Positions 10,068 to 22,495 of a stretch of 64,000 bases of DNA are shown here, piece after piece. Position 1 is the stretch's first letter. Every line of letters starts with the position of its first letter. Source of the stretch: Costus lasius (taxonomy: Eukaryota > Streptophyta > Magnoliopsida > Zingiberales > Costaceae); NCBI GenBank assembly GCA_027563935.2, contig CM050451.1:106233565-106297564 (forward strand). The letters are read 5' to 3'. Position numbers and translations under genes: made by a program. A model generated the notes under the pieces. The model had not been told where the DNA came from. It saw only the letters and a program-made list of their open reading frames with translations, and made no database searches.

Positions 10068-13000
10068 AATGTGGAGAATGAACAGAGCCTCCATGGACAC
10101 CGATCACGTCATAAGCCTAGCATCGATTGCATCAAAAATTATATTGGGTAAGGTTCATGTTATGCTTTTGTTCATATTCTGATTTATTTATTTTATTATA
10201 TGACAATCTATTATATGGCAATCTATATTTATTGTTTTATTGTACTTGTCAACTAAATTATCAGAGTAGAAGCAAATTGCTGTAGAATGTTAAAAAACAT
10301 GAAATAAAAATCAAGTAAATTTTGTTGTAGATCGCAGATGCATAGATTCCTTACAGAATTTCATGCGTTTTCATTTTGTGCAGGATTTCAATACTTAGAT
10401 AGTGTTGCCTTCAATAGCATTGGGGCAAACTTGATTGTTTATCTTCATACTGTCCTTCATGGAAACAATGCTACAAATGCAGCAAATGTGGGTACTTGGA
10501 GTGGAACATGTTTCTTGACGCCATTGATTGGAGCTGTTGTGGCTGATACCTACTGGGGAAATTATAAGACAATATTGATATCCCTTATAGTATATCTCTT
10601 AGTAAGTCAGACCCAACACCTTTCTTTTTCTTGACTATATCAATTTTTTTTATAGAGGATGCTTTTTCCCTGATATATTTCGTTTTGGCTTGTAGGGAAT
10701 GGTCACCATCACGTCCTCTGCCTTTTCTGCAGCTTCAAAGTTCTATAAATGTGAGGGAGAGTCATGCCAGTCATCTGGTGCCTTACTATTCTGTGGTTTG
10801 TATCTTGTAGCAATTGGGAGTGGAGGAGTTAAGGCTGCACTGCTTCCTTTCGGTGCGGAGCAATTTGATGATGAGAACCCATTAGAGAGAGAGAAAAAGG
10901 GGAGCTTTTTTGGTTGGTTTTATCTGTGTATCACCTTAGGGGTACTGACATCAGGAATTTGCATAGTCTGGATACAAGAAAATATAGACTGGGGGCTTGG
11001 GTATTGCATTGCAACATTTTGCTTGGCAACAGCCTTTGCAGCTTTTTTGTTAGGAACTCCAAATTTTCGGCGTAGGTTGCCAAGTGGCAGCCCCTTGCAA
11101 AGCATTATTCAAGTATTGGTGGCATCCTACAAGAAGAGGAATGCAGAAACTCCAAGGGAATCCAGTCTCTTATTTGAGGTGAATAAGAGCTCATCTGATC
11201 TGAGGCAACGATTACTGCATACAAATCAGTTCAGGTACTTTCCTCTACCACTTGTGTCTAAAGGTCTCTTTGCAAATGTTATGATATGAGACTCCTGCTG
11301 AACATTCTTAACTATAAATATTTTAGTCAAGTTAGTTCATAGAATATCTCCCCTGAACATTCTTAACTAACTGAGCAAAATGACAATAATATTGAACGTT
11401 ACGGAATTAATTGCTTTCTTTACTTTTTTTTTCCATCTAAAAAGTCCTTGCTTTTTAAATCGAAATCACTCTCCAATACACTCTTCTCTCTATTACAATT
11501 ACAACTTCTGTTGTTGCAAATATACTTCTCTTATAGATCTCTTAGTTTTCGGCACAAGAGAAACAAGTAGTTGAAACTTGAGAAGATCTTGGAGGGATAA
11601 AAATCCTGCGTAAGGCACATCCTGTATACAACATCGTGCAGATCTCAATAGCCGTCAACTCAAGTGATTTCTACCTTGGGCCGCCCCATTAGAACCACAA
11701 AAGATAAAATTTCCAAATTTTCTTTTTGCTTTCTTCTACTGTCAATGAGACTAAATCTCTCTGAGTTTGATTTAACCTAGAAATCCATCTTTGTTTTTAT
11801 CACTCTCCTTGATGGAAAAGCTCATAATGAAATAGATGACCTGGGGTGGGGCTAAGGATGACATATAGCTTATATTATTTTATTTATTTTTGTGTTTTGT
11901 ATTTCTCATGGAAGTATTAGTTAGGTCCAGGAGCTGGTTTCATAGACCAAGTTTGCACCAATCTATGAATCACTTATTTGAATGATGTTGTGAATCTAAA
12001 ATGGTTGCATCTGTTTCCACTACTAGTGCCTGATTGAACTGAAATAATCAACATTGAATAAGTTCCTTGCCTTTTAACTACAATGTGTTCACAAAATCAA
12101 ACCAGTCCTAGTTTGAGTTTCTTTTTCTTTTTCTCTTTTTTTGAGATTATCGTTGAAAAGGAAAGACCATTGGCTATGCATGAGCCCATGACACAAAATA
12201 ATGATTCATCGCGGTTCCTGACTATGACCTTTTGTGTAATCATCAGCCAATGCTGAGATTGAGAATTCACTCTTGTGGAATGAAAATCAGATTGCCCATG
12301 ATAAAAATTTAAAACCATACACTTGAATAAAAAATGAGTTTGTTTCTTACTAGCCAATGCTTTTTTCTACTTAATTTTCACCACTTAAAACTTTTGTTCA
12401 TATAGTTGGGCTTACAGAATTAGAAAGCAAACTATGTTAAGGTTTGGAATCATGCCCTTAGGTTCTTAGATAAAGCAGCTACTATTTCTGCTCTGGATTT
12501 GAAGGATGATTCTCCTCAGAGCTCATGGAGTTTGTGTACTGTCACTCAAATAGAAGAATTGAAGCTGTTCCTACGCTTGATTCCAATCTAGGCTAATAGT
12601 ATCATCTACGCAGCCGTGTTTACTCAATTGTTTACGACTTTCATTCAGCAGGGAAGCACAATGAACACCAAAATCGGGTCTTTCTCCATCCCTCCTGCAT
12701 CCTTGTGCTCTGTCGAAATCATAGGTGTCATGTGTTGGGTTTTTGTCTACAACAACTTGGTAGACCCAGCAGCTAAGAGATACTCGAGAAATGGCTTGGG
12801 ACTTTCCCAGCTGCAGCGTATGGGAATTGGCCGATTCCTACTGATTTTGGCAATGCTAACAGCTTCTTATAATGAGAACAGGAGGTTGGCCAGTGTCAAA
12901 GCCGGTGAAACGTTGGGCATAGCATGGCAACTTCCCCAGTTCTTTGTTCTGGCAGGCTCAGAAGTCTTCAACAACGTTACCCTACTCGAGTTCTTCTTTG

Positions 13001-13269
13001 CCCAGGCACCTGAGCGGATGAAGAGCATATGCACAGCAATGGTTCTGTTCTCAATGTCACTAGGAAATTACTTGAACTCATTTATTATCACTGTGATTGC
13101 TGATGTAACATCGCGAGGAGGAGAGCCCGGGTGGATCCCAGATGATTTGAACAAAGGGCATCTGGATTATTATTTCTTACTGCTGGCAGGCATGTCCACA
13201 GTAAACTTTTTTGTATATCTTTCTATTGTAGGGAACTATAATCTGAAGAAAGCCATATCTGAGAGTTAA
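10068..13269 (+). pseudogene. NPF8-type peptide transporter pseudogene
   Basis: Exons: 10068-10147, 10384-10601, 10696-11234, 12462-13269, with consensus GT..AG borders that keep frame. The translation follows the POT/NPF8 (PTR) family: TWSGTCFLTPLIGAVVADTYWG, a GSGGVKA loop, EQFDDENPLEREKKGSFFGWFYL, FLGTPNFRR-type loop, and a C-terminal six-helix bundle with LPQFFVLAGSEVF and LEFFFAQAPERMKS. NPF8 members are proton-coupled di/tripeptide transporters. Lesions: an in-frame TAG at 12589-12591 sits exactly where the family has Trp (RLIPI*ANSIIY). The helix-1 ExxER proton-coupling motif reads as QYLDS. Exon 2 seems to switch frame relative to the candidate leader. All else is open, so decay may be recent, or a truncated protein is made. 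The same TAG is present in the downstream copy. Confidence 0.8.
12589..12591 (+). other. Premature TAG in NPF exon 5
   Basis: Codons read ATT CCA ATC TAG GCT AAT AGT. Family members have Trp at this point, so TGG to TAG is the simplest change. The reading frame before and after it is conserved, which argues against an unrecognised intron. Confidence 0.85.
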
Positions 13270-14176
13270 AAAGATGGTTCTTTTAGCTTTGTTCTTTTTC
13301 AAGAAAACTAGAATTGCTTGTTCTATTCATCTTTGAGAGCTCTTTTCATTGCCGACGTTCGCGTATTGATGCTGCAGCTTGCTGCTATGCAAGTGGTTCA
13401 CACTGTAGCAATGCTTGATCAGCGTATTGCAATGCCGCATAACCGGCACATGGAGCTTGTCTCAGAATTGTAACTGATATTTGGTGGGTTGGTCTTTTGC
13501 AATGACCATCAAACCGAATGTAGGTTTGGAAGAATAGTATGTTTGAAAGTGATTGGTATATTAAAGGATTAATTATTATACAAACCAAACGCATATTTCA
13601 AAATCATCTCTAGTTATGAGTACGTGAACCCAATTAAAATTTGACTCTTCCAACCATTCCATTTAGCTAATAGAAACCCAATCTACCGGGTTAGGCCAAG
13701 TCTAGTACCCATTTGGGTAGGTTAAATTGCCGGCCTAAGTACTAACACGTATAAAACTATAATATCATCTTAAATGGTGATAATTATACATATTAATGGT
13801 TAATGAGCTCAATTTTATTTATTTAAATCTAATCAATAATTTGACTTGATCTTAACGACCTTATATGTAGGTCAAATTTTACTAATATCAATTATAATTT
13901 GGGTCATTATGAGTTGAACCAAATCTCTCATCCACGGCAGAAAGAACTGGTTTTCCTATAATGCTTATGCTCACAGAGATCACGAGACGCATAAATATAT
14001 GTCGAATGATTCAGATCAAATGCATTTGGAGACGGACGGCCCAGATAACTCTGACCCCGACGAAACCCTGCCTCATATGTAGGGAGCGCGATGGATAATA
14101 AGCTTGCTACGGATAATAAATTTTTTTACCCTGAAAAAGAGGGCGAGCCAAGGATAAGCTTGCTACGGGGAGCGCG
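13270..14176. other. Intergenic, NPF to cupin
   Basis: Holds the NPF 3' region and the cupin promoter. No gene is seen. Between 14082 and 14165 the motifs GGAGCGCGATGG and ATAAGCTTGCTACGG each occur twice. This local duplication places an extra upstream ATG (14091) ahead of the cupin start. The same interval in the second copy (22162-23944) carries two MITE-like insertions that are absent here. Confidence 0.5.
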
Positions 14177-14650
14177 ATGGCAGCATCCCTCAGTCTCTCC
14201 CTTGCCGCCTCCCGGCCTCCCGCCTCCTCCGCCTCCCCTCCCAACATCCACCTCCAAAGCTGCCGTCGCCGCCTGTCTCCCATGTCCTCCTCTGCTCCCT
14301 CTAGTGGAATCCCTCGCATCTACGCGGTCGGGCGGCCCCTGGAGGATATCTACAATGTGCGGGTGGAACGAAGGTTGACCAAGGAGCGGATGGACGAACT
14401 CAATATCGACCGATGGTCTGTGTGGAAGACGGGGCAGTGCCACCTTCCCTGGGACTGGCACGTGGACCAGCAGGTCTACATAGTCAGCGGTGAGGTTCGG
14501 GTGGTCCCCGAGGGCGCCAAGTCCGGCGAGCGCTTCATGCGTTTCGTGGCCGGAGACCTTGTCCGTTACCCAAAGTGGTTTGAGGCCCACCTCTTCTTCA
14601 ACGGCCCCTATGAGGAGCGGTACCGTTTTCTCGCGTACGGCGACGAGTGA
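14177..14650 (+). CDS. Chloroplast-type DUF861 cupin protein
   Basis: Intact single-exon frame of 157 residues. The first ~45 residues are rich in Ser/Ala/Pro/Arg with almost no acidic residues, which looks like a chloroplast transit peptide. The rest is a small cupin_3 (DUF861) barrel: RPLEDIYNVRVERRLTKER, PWDWHVDQQVYIVSGEVRVVPEG, FVAGDLVRYPKWFEA, then FFNGPYEERYRF. This pattern matches plant RmlC-like cupins of the At4g10300 type, whose biochemical role is not established. The start was chosen because the transit-like leader opens there and the downstream copy conserves it. It lies about 0.9 kb after the NPF stop. A second copy at 23945-29681 is interrupted by a copia element, so this is the only uninterrupted copy in the window. 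Confidence 0.85.
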   Translation: MAASLSLSLAASRPPASSASPPNIHLQSCRRRLSPMSSSAPSSGIPRIYAVGRPLEDIYNVRVERRLTKERMDELNIDRWSVWKTGQCHLPWDWHVDQQVYIVSGEVRVVPEGAKSGERFMRFVAGDLVRYPKWFEAHLFFNGPYEERYRFLAYGDE

Positions 14651-14919
14651 ATCGATCCCTCGATGTCGAGGTTAGATAGGCTGATTTCCAACCTTTGGTT
14701 CCTCTGTAATAGAAATTGGAATTTTTTGCTCTTTGTTTTGATAAGCCAATTCACAGATTTATGTCTGGATATTTTGTTTTATTTTTATTTCATGAGAGTT
14801 AGACTTTCTCTTTGTGGAAAGTGCTGTTTTTGCTTTTATATTCATTGGTCATACTCGTTCAGTATTATGGGCTAAATTGTAATTGAAAGTTCCCCAAACT
14901 TTCCAATTAATAGATAGAT

Positions 14920-16730
14920 CTCATGCCCTCTAGCTGCACAAGCTTAAGCGCAACAAGATCATTGCTGTGACCGAGCTGGAGTTAACAGAAGGCTGGAATT
15001 CTGTTTTACTATTCCTTACCGGTTGTTGTCTAGATTTCATTTGTGGAGTGGTAAGGAGGTTAGGGGCTCTCTAAACCATAGAAAGTCCTCTGATCTTCTT
15101 TAGTTGGCTCACCTCTTCAGAAGCTGCAGTAAACCAAGTGCTGTTAGCTTCCTTGAAGGGCTTTGGAGCAAAACCAAATTTTTCTGAAATTACTGTTCCT
15201 TACCAGATTTCGGTGTCTCTGCTTGCGTTGTGTAAACCTGGTGGGGTGGAAGCTATCCAATTCATTGATAGCCTTGCTGACCTCTCCAAATTAAGCTCAT
15301 GACGTATAGATCCCCAGCAGATTCGTTGCTGTGTGAAAATAGAAGGACCGAGCAAAGCTGCAATTGCAGGATTTTTACTATAGCTTACCCAGGATTTAGT
15401 TTCTGCTGCTGAGATTTCTGGGAATGTTTGAAATTGTCAGCCCTGATTGATTGGGACTTTCTGATCTTTGAATCATTGAGGATCTGAATCTTGGCAAGGA
15501 TCAGTAGCCCTGGTATAGCAAGTCAAACGAAGAGCATTTTCTGAATTCAGCCACTATGCACTCTTGATTGTTCAGAATTTCAATTTGCTGTTTGGTTTAG
15601 GAAGCTGAGTTTCATCTTCAAATTGCTGTTTATTTCACTTTCTGAATTCAAATTGCTAAGTTCCTTTAAGAAGCTATCAACTACACATAGTTTACCAAAC
15701 TGAATTTCTGCTCTTGCTGGTAATTGCTGGAATTCGGCATTACACTGCTGAAATTCTGCACTTACCATCTGAATCTACTGGATTGCAGATTGCTTTGCTG
15801 ATTGTTTTTCGAAACTGAAGTCCAGATTTTTGTGTTGATTGTTTTTCTAAACCTTCAGGATTTACATCAGGTTGTTTGCTGTTTGATTGCTAAGCCGATC
15901 CCTTCATTTACATATCCCCATATTCCTACTGCATCTCTAGTGTCAAACTCGCTACTTGTGCTACATGCTGTTTTATGCACCTGAGATTTGCATACTGTAG
16001 TCGGTTATATTCTTGTTCACTACAACATCCTTCAAAGTGCTGTTATATTAAACAATATGTTCAGGGGACCAAATCAATATCATGATCAAGCCTATATCCA
16101 ATCCAATGAACAAAACTATGCTTACAATCATGAATACACCCCTAGGGAGACCTATGCCCCAAGAGGTCCAAACCAATATAAGAGTGATCTTGGTTTTTAT
16201 GATTCAAAAAGGGATCAATCTACACATTCTGATATCCTCAACATGGTAAAGGATATGTTGGCAAGAATGGACAGAATTGAACATTTTCAAAATCTAAATC
16301 AACAAACCCCTACCCCATGTAATGAATTTGAACATAGTTTGCCTACTAGGATAAGCCCTCCCTTATTTGATGGTAGTACCGATAATCAAGGATATCTAGA
16401 CTGGGAGACCTTAGCAGAACAATACTTTGAATTCTATGGCATATCTGAGAGAAGTAAAGTTAAGTATGCCCGATCCTTTCTTGAAGGCTCAGCCCAACTA
16501 TACTGGAATGGAATAAAAAAACAAATGGAGAGAAGAGGCCTAGCTCCAATAACCAATTGGGAAACCATGAAGCATAGGCTTAGTGACAAGTACATCTCAC
16601 CTCACTATAAGCCACCACATACTAAAACATATCATCATAGGATAGGCCTTGAACCATGTTGGGATCCCCCGACAAACTATGACATAATCAAACAGTCACA
16701 ACGTGATCACTATCTGCCAAGTAGGTATCA
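14920..16730 (+). mobile_element. Ty3/gypsy fragment with gag
   Basis: This interval replaces the 32543-34700 sequence found at the same place in the second copy, so it is probably an insertion or rearrangement. 14920-16000 is non-coding leader or LTR-like sequence. 15988-16730 encodes a gag: an Asn/Gln/Tyr-rich N-terminus (initiator probably near 16057), a short coiled coil (DILNMVKDMLARMDRIEHF), then a capsid segment (LPTRISPPLFDGSTD...WETLAEQYFEF...YARSFLEGSAQLYWN...MKHRLSDKYI). The gag stops abruptly at the edge of segment X. There is no zinc knuckle and no pol. Confidence 0.6.
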
Positions 16731-19217
16731 TCGATATGTGTTGATGCAACCTATACTAGTATAAGGTTTGTATCAATGTTATGTATATTTAATATTTATT
16801 ATAAGTATCGGCTGGTACCATTAGTTATCCTGTGTCGAAACTAACCAGTATGTACCGGTCCGATTATGGATTGGTCCACGAGGACTTCGGTATCTTAAAC
16901 CTTGGATTCAATGCCTTGCAACAATGTTATCTAGAAAGAACTAGGCTTGTGAAGTACTACTTGACTTCCAAATTAGAAACTTTCCAAACTAGGTAACCAA
17001 CATAAAAACATCAAATTCAATTTTGTTTAAGGGAATATCTTTATGAGCCTGAAATTTATTAGCTATACGATCTTAAAACTTGAAAAACGAAATATAATAA
17101 GGCTGCATACACAAACTCCTCGCAAACATGCCATGTGGATTCCTTGTGCTCTATACCTTCCAATTTATGCTGGTTTCCAAGTTTTCTTATATGTGCACGA
17201 ATATAGGCTCTTGTTCTTCTAAATGTATATGACCTCTATATGGAAATTTAGCTTATACTTTCCATGCTGAAGAATTGAAATGTCTATCAGTTGCATGGAA
17301 CACATATGAAACATTTTTTTTTTGTATCTTTTAAATTCCCATGGTTATCTGTGATTATACAAGATTTATATTCTATAATCACTATCATTTTCTTTTGCTG
17401 AACTAAAGAAAAAATTACTAAAATCAACTACTTTATGAATGTGATAGGACCGTTTTAAGTATTGGTCCAAGGCAGCTTACCAATCATAGCTTGCATTTGT
17501 ACATATAGGCACAGACCTACACATGGCATGCGCAGACCAATATCATTGATTATCATTTAATATTTTATAAATCATATGAATCTTGATATTCCTATGTTTT
17601 TGTATATTGGTTTATGCTTAAACTAGTATATGCCAAACTTATTGCTTGGTATGGATTGGTATTTTAATCATGGGTGAATAACGATGAAAATATGCTTGAA
17701 ATTGTTCATATGACTCATATTTTATCATTTAAGGAAACTATGACCATAAGTAGTATTAGTAATGTACTAGGAACTCAATTTTATGAGAAATAATAATGTA
17801 CTAGCTGATTACCGGGATCTAAATCATCCTTATGACCCTTCCTTGTTGAATCATGAGAGCTGCTGCGAGAGAGTTGTCATAGCTATCTGTTGGCACTTCT
17901 CATTAATTCTGCTCAGAAAGCTTTCTTTTATTTCTTTAATAAGACTATGATGTTAAAGATGGTTGTTTATATACATTTAAATAGACTTGTACCAAACTGG
18001 GTATCAAGTTTCAATATTGGTTCATGCTTGTCTCGAATTCCATCTTGCGATGCAGAGCATGCCTACAATTCAATCATGAACTTCATTTTAATCTTTTCGG
18101 TATGTTGTTTTAATGCATGACCCACTTTCTAAAAGATCAGATTATAGTATTCACTACTGCTCTGAAGTGGTCTGTATTCCTCTGGTTTGGTAACTGTTAT
18201 TTACCTCTCATTTTCTCCTTTCAGTAGCTTTTCGCTACTAGCTTATCAGAATTCAAATAGTCATTTAGCTTAACTTGCTCTTTCAGTCTTCTTTTTTTAC
18301 CTTTTGCATTGTTTGGCTTGCATAATACTTATTTAAGGACCGTAATCCCTTTTACTGAATGTTTGTTAGATGCATATCCTAATATTTTGTCAACCTTCGG
18401 ATTAAACTATCAGTTTTTGAAAGTTGATGACACCATTAATTTTAGCAAAAATCAGTAGCCTTTGGGTGAGTGTGAATTGAAAATATTGTAGACAAGGCAA
18501 TGAAACTTTCCAAACTTACTAGGAACATTTATGTGGGATTTTGGCTATTGTTTACCAAGGACAAGAGCTAACGTATAGTTCAAACTACTACGCAAATTAT
18601 ATATAACATATTGTTATTTGAGTAGAATTTAGATATTGTTCTTGTAAAAGAAGATTTGCGCTATAGTTTTAAATATTTTACAGGTTTGCCTCTGCTTGGT
18701 GTCATCCATCTATAATGTTTGATTAGAAATTATTATTGTGCAAACTTAATGAATCTATCTCCCATGCTTTTAACAAACTGTATATCCTTGTGCTTGCCCT
18801 CAGTTGTTTCTCGGCATTGCACGATTCAATATGCATTACGTTTTTCAGAACTCATTATTCTTTTTACTGCATGCAACAGGAACTAACATGGAGAATCATC
18901 GAACTTTTATAGTAAAATGTGCAATATCTTGTCCACATTTTGTCGTACTTTTGTGTTGTTTTGTTTTGCTTTTTGTGTTAGTTAAACGTCATGTAATTCA
19001 AGAAACTAGCGTGAGTCGTTGTTATGAAAACTTGTATTATTTGTCTGAAGAAACGAGTATATATGGCTTTCTACATGTTGATCTGGATTCTTATTGTACA
19101 ATACAAATCTATCTTGTGTTTCTTCACGCTTATTCACTTGATAGATGACTCTCGTTCCCTCAAGATTGTCTGGTGCAATTTATACTGAGTTGGTAGGATA
19201 AAAAAGAAAAATAATAC
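16731..19217. repeat. Segment X, copy A (non-coding)
   Basis: A ~2.49 kb AT-rich segment matched in order by 34701-35397 plus 40093-41869, at roughly 94-95% identity where I compared by eye. It starts at TCGATATGTG and fades after ATAATAC. No open frame is conserved between copies; for example, the 41159-41374 frame carries a stop in copy A. Near its left end is a GTACCGGTCCG...TTAAACCTTGG tract that recurs in degenerate form elsewhere (about 33340-33960), suggesting an old dispersed repeat. It is the distal part of the tandemly duplicated NPF-cupin-X unit. Confidence 0.75.
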
Positions 19218-19350
19218 CATTGCGGCAACCAGAACAAATACTACATGTTTAGATGTAAGAAAGTAAGAAACCATCTTAATTAGAAGGAAAAATAGGAGAA
19301 GCGAAGAGAAAGAAACAAAGATAATAAAAGCGCTATTCGCAAAAAATTAA
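19218..19350. other. Duplication junction filler
   Basis: About 130 bp of purine-rich unique sequence between the end of X copy A and the start of NPF'. A 14 bp direct repeat, GAACAAATACTACA, brackets most of it (19232-19245 and 19352-19365). The second copy overlaps the first bases of NPF'. This may reflect repair-mediated joining. Confidence 0.6.
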
Positions 19351-22161
19351 GGAACAAATACTACAAATGCAGCAAATGTGGGTACTTGGAGTGGAACATG
19401 TTTCTTGACGCCATTGATTGGAGCTGTTGTGGCTGATACCGACTGGGAAGATTATAAGACAATATTGATATCCCTTATAGTATATCTCTTAGTAAGTCGG
19501 ACCCAACACCTTTCTTTTTCTTGACTATATCAACTTTTTTCTAGAGGATACTTTTTCCCTGATATATTTCGTTTTGGCTTGTAGGGAATGGTCACCATCA
19601 CGTCCTCTGCCTTTTCTGCAGCTTCAAAGTTCTATAAATGTGAGGGAGAGTCATGTCAGTCATCTGGTGCCTTATTATTCTGTGGTTTGTATCTTGTAGC
19701 AATTGGGAATGGAGGAGTTAAGGCTGCATTGCTTCCTTTCTGTGCGGAGCAATTTGATGATGAGAACCCATTAGAGAGAGAAAAAAAGGGGAGCTTTTAT
19801 GGTTGGTTTTATCTGTGTATCACCTTAGGGGTACTGACATCAGGAATTTGCATAGTCTGGATACAAGAAAATATAGACTGGGGGCTTGGGTATTGCATTG
19901 CAACATTTTGCTTGGCAACAGCCTTTGCAGCTTTTTTGTTAGGAACTCCAAATTTTCGGCGTAGGTTGCCAAGTGGCAGCCCCTTGCAAAGCATTATTCA
20001 AGTATTGGTGGCATCCTACAAGAAGAGGAATGCAGAAACTCCAAGGGAATCCAGTCTCTTATTTGAGGTGAATAAGAGCTCATCTGATCTGAGGCAACGA
20101 TTACTGCATACAAATCAGTTCAGGTACTTTCCTCTACCACTTGTGTCTAAAGGTCTCTTTGCAAATGTTATGATATGAGACTCCTGCTGAACATTCTTAA
20201 CTATAAATATTTTAGTCAAGTTAGTTCATAGAATATCTCCCCTGAACATTCTTAACTAACTGAGCAAAATGACAATAATATTGAACGTTACGCAATTAAT
20301 TGCTTTCTTTACTTTTTTTTTCCATCTAAAAAGTCCTTGCTTTTTAAATCGAAATCACTCTCCAATACACTCTTCTCTCTATTACAATTACAACTTCTGT
20401 TGTTGCAAATATACTTCTCTTATAGATCTCTTAGTTTTTGGCACAAGAGAAACAAGTAGTTGAAACTTGAGCAGATCTTGGAGGGATAAAAATCCTGCTT
20501 AAGGCACATCCTGTATACAACATCGTGCAGATCTCAATAGCCGTCAACTCAAGTGATTTCTACCTTGGGCCGCCCCATTAGAACCACAAAAGATAAAATT
20601 TCCAAATTTTCTTTTTTGCTTTCTTCTACTGTCAATGAGACTAAATCTCTCTGAGTTTGATTTAACCTAGAAATCCATCTTTGTTGTTATCACTCTCCTT
20701 GATAGAAAAGCTCATAATGAAATAGATGACCTGGGGTGGGGCTAAGGATGACATATAGCTTATATTATTTTATTTATTTTTGTGTTTTGTATTTCTCATG
20801 GAAGTATTAGTTAGGTCCAGGAGCTGGTTTCATAGACCAAGTTTGCACCAATCTATGAATCACTTATTTGAATGATGTTGTGAATCTAAAATGGTTGCAT
20901 CTGTTTCCACTACTAGTGCCTGATTGAACTGAAATAATCAACATTGAATAAGTTCCTTGCCTTTTAACTACAATATGTGTTCACAAAATCAAACCAGTCC
21001 TAGTTTGAGTTTCTTTTTCTTTTTCTCTTTTTTTGAGATTATCGTTGAAAAGGAAAGACCATTGGCTATGCATGAGCCCATGACACAAAATAATGATTCA
21101 TCGCGGTTCCTGACTATGGCCTTTTGTGTAATCATCAGCCAATGCTGAGATTGAGAATTCACTCTTGTGGAATGAAAATCAGATTGCCCATGATAAAAAT
21201 TTAAAACCATACACTTGAATAAAAAATGAATTTGTTTCTTACTAGCCAATGCTTTTTTCTACTTAATTTTCACCACTTAAAACTTTTGTTCATATAGTTG
21301 GGCTTACAGAATTAGAAAGCAAACTATGTTAAGGTTTGGAATCATACCCTTAGGTTCTTAGATAAAGCAGCTACTATTTCTGCTCTGGATTTGAAGGATG
21401 GTTCTCCTCAGAGCTCATGGAGTTTGTGTACTGTCACTCAAATAGAAGAATTGAAGATGTTCCTACGCTTGATTCCAATCTAGGCTAATAGTATCATCTA
21501 CGCAGCCGTGTTTACTCAATTGTTTACGACTTTCATTCAGCAGGGAAGCACAATGAACACCAAAATCGGGTCTTTCTCCATCCCTCCTGCATCCTTGTGC
21601 TCTGTCGAAATCATAGGTGTCATGTGTTGGGTTTTTGTCTACAACAACTTGGTAGACCCAGCAGCTAAGAGATACTCGAGAAATGGCTTGGGACTTTCCC
21701 AGCTGCAACGTATGGGAATTGGCCGATTCCTACTGATTTTGGCAATGCTAACAGCTTCTTATAATGAGAACAGGAGGTTGGCCAGTGTCAAAGCCGGGGA
21801 AACGTTGGGCATAGCATGGCAACTTCCCCAGTTCTTTGTTCTGGCAGGCTCAGAAGTCTTCAACAACGTTACCCTACTCGAGTTCTTCTTTGCCCAGGCA
21901 CCAGAGCGGATGAAGAGCATATGCACAGCAATGGTTCTGTTCTCAATGTCACTAGGAAATTACTTGAACTCATTTATTATCACTGTGATTGCTGATGTAA
22001 CATCGCGAGGAGGAGAGCCCGGGTGGATCCCAGATGATTTGAACAAAGGGCATCTGGATTATTATTTCTTACTGCTGGCAGGCATGTCCACAGTAAACTT
22101 TTTTGTATATCTTTCTATTGCAGGGAACTATAATCTGAAGAAAGCCATATCTGAGAGTTAA
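19351..22161 (+). pseudogene. Truncated NPF8 transporter copy
   Basis: Second copy of the NPF gene. It begins inside exon 3 (about 19351-19491), followed by 19585-20123 and 21354-22161; the leader, exon 2 and the start of exon 3 are absent. Splice sites are conserved. Against the first copy I count about 7 differences in the 539 bp exon and about 11 in the ~1.2 kb intron, near 1%. Three of the exon changes alter residues (GSGG to GNGG, LPFG to LPFC, SFFG to SFYG). The same TAG lies at 21481-21483. Without the first helices and with the stop, it cannot encode a working transporter. Confidence 0.85.
21481..21483 (+). other. Shared premature TAG in NPF'
   Basis: Same codon and context as 12589-12591 in the first copy (ATC TAG GCT AAT). 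The lesion predates the duplication or was copied by gene conversion. Confidence 0.85.
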
Positions 22162-22495
22162 AAAGATGGTTCTTTTAGCTTTGTTCTTTTTCAAGAAAAC
22201 TAGAATTGGTTGTTCTATTCATCTTTGAGAGCTCTTTTCATCGCCGACGTTTGCGTATTGATGCTGCAGTGCAGCTTGCTACGATGCAAGTGGTTCACAC
22301 TGTAGCAATGCTTGATTAGCGTATTGCATGAAGGTAGGCAATGCCGCCTAACCGGCACATGGAACTTGTCTCAGAATTGTAACTGATGTTTGGTGGGTTG
22401 GTCTTTTGCAATGACCACCAAACCGAATGTAGGTTTGGAAGAATAGTAGGTTTGGAAGTAATTGGAAAAAAAAAAAAAGGTGATTGGTATATTAA

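Noticed and set aside
12097..12357. 86-codon minus-strand frame, also present at 20989-21249
   Set aside because: Its presence in both copies only reflects the near-identical NPF intron. It ends in Lys runs from a poly-T tract.
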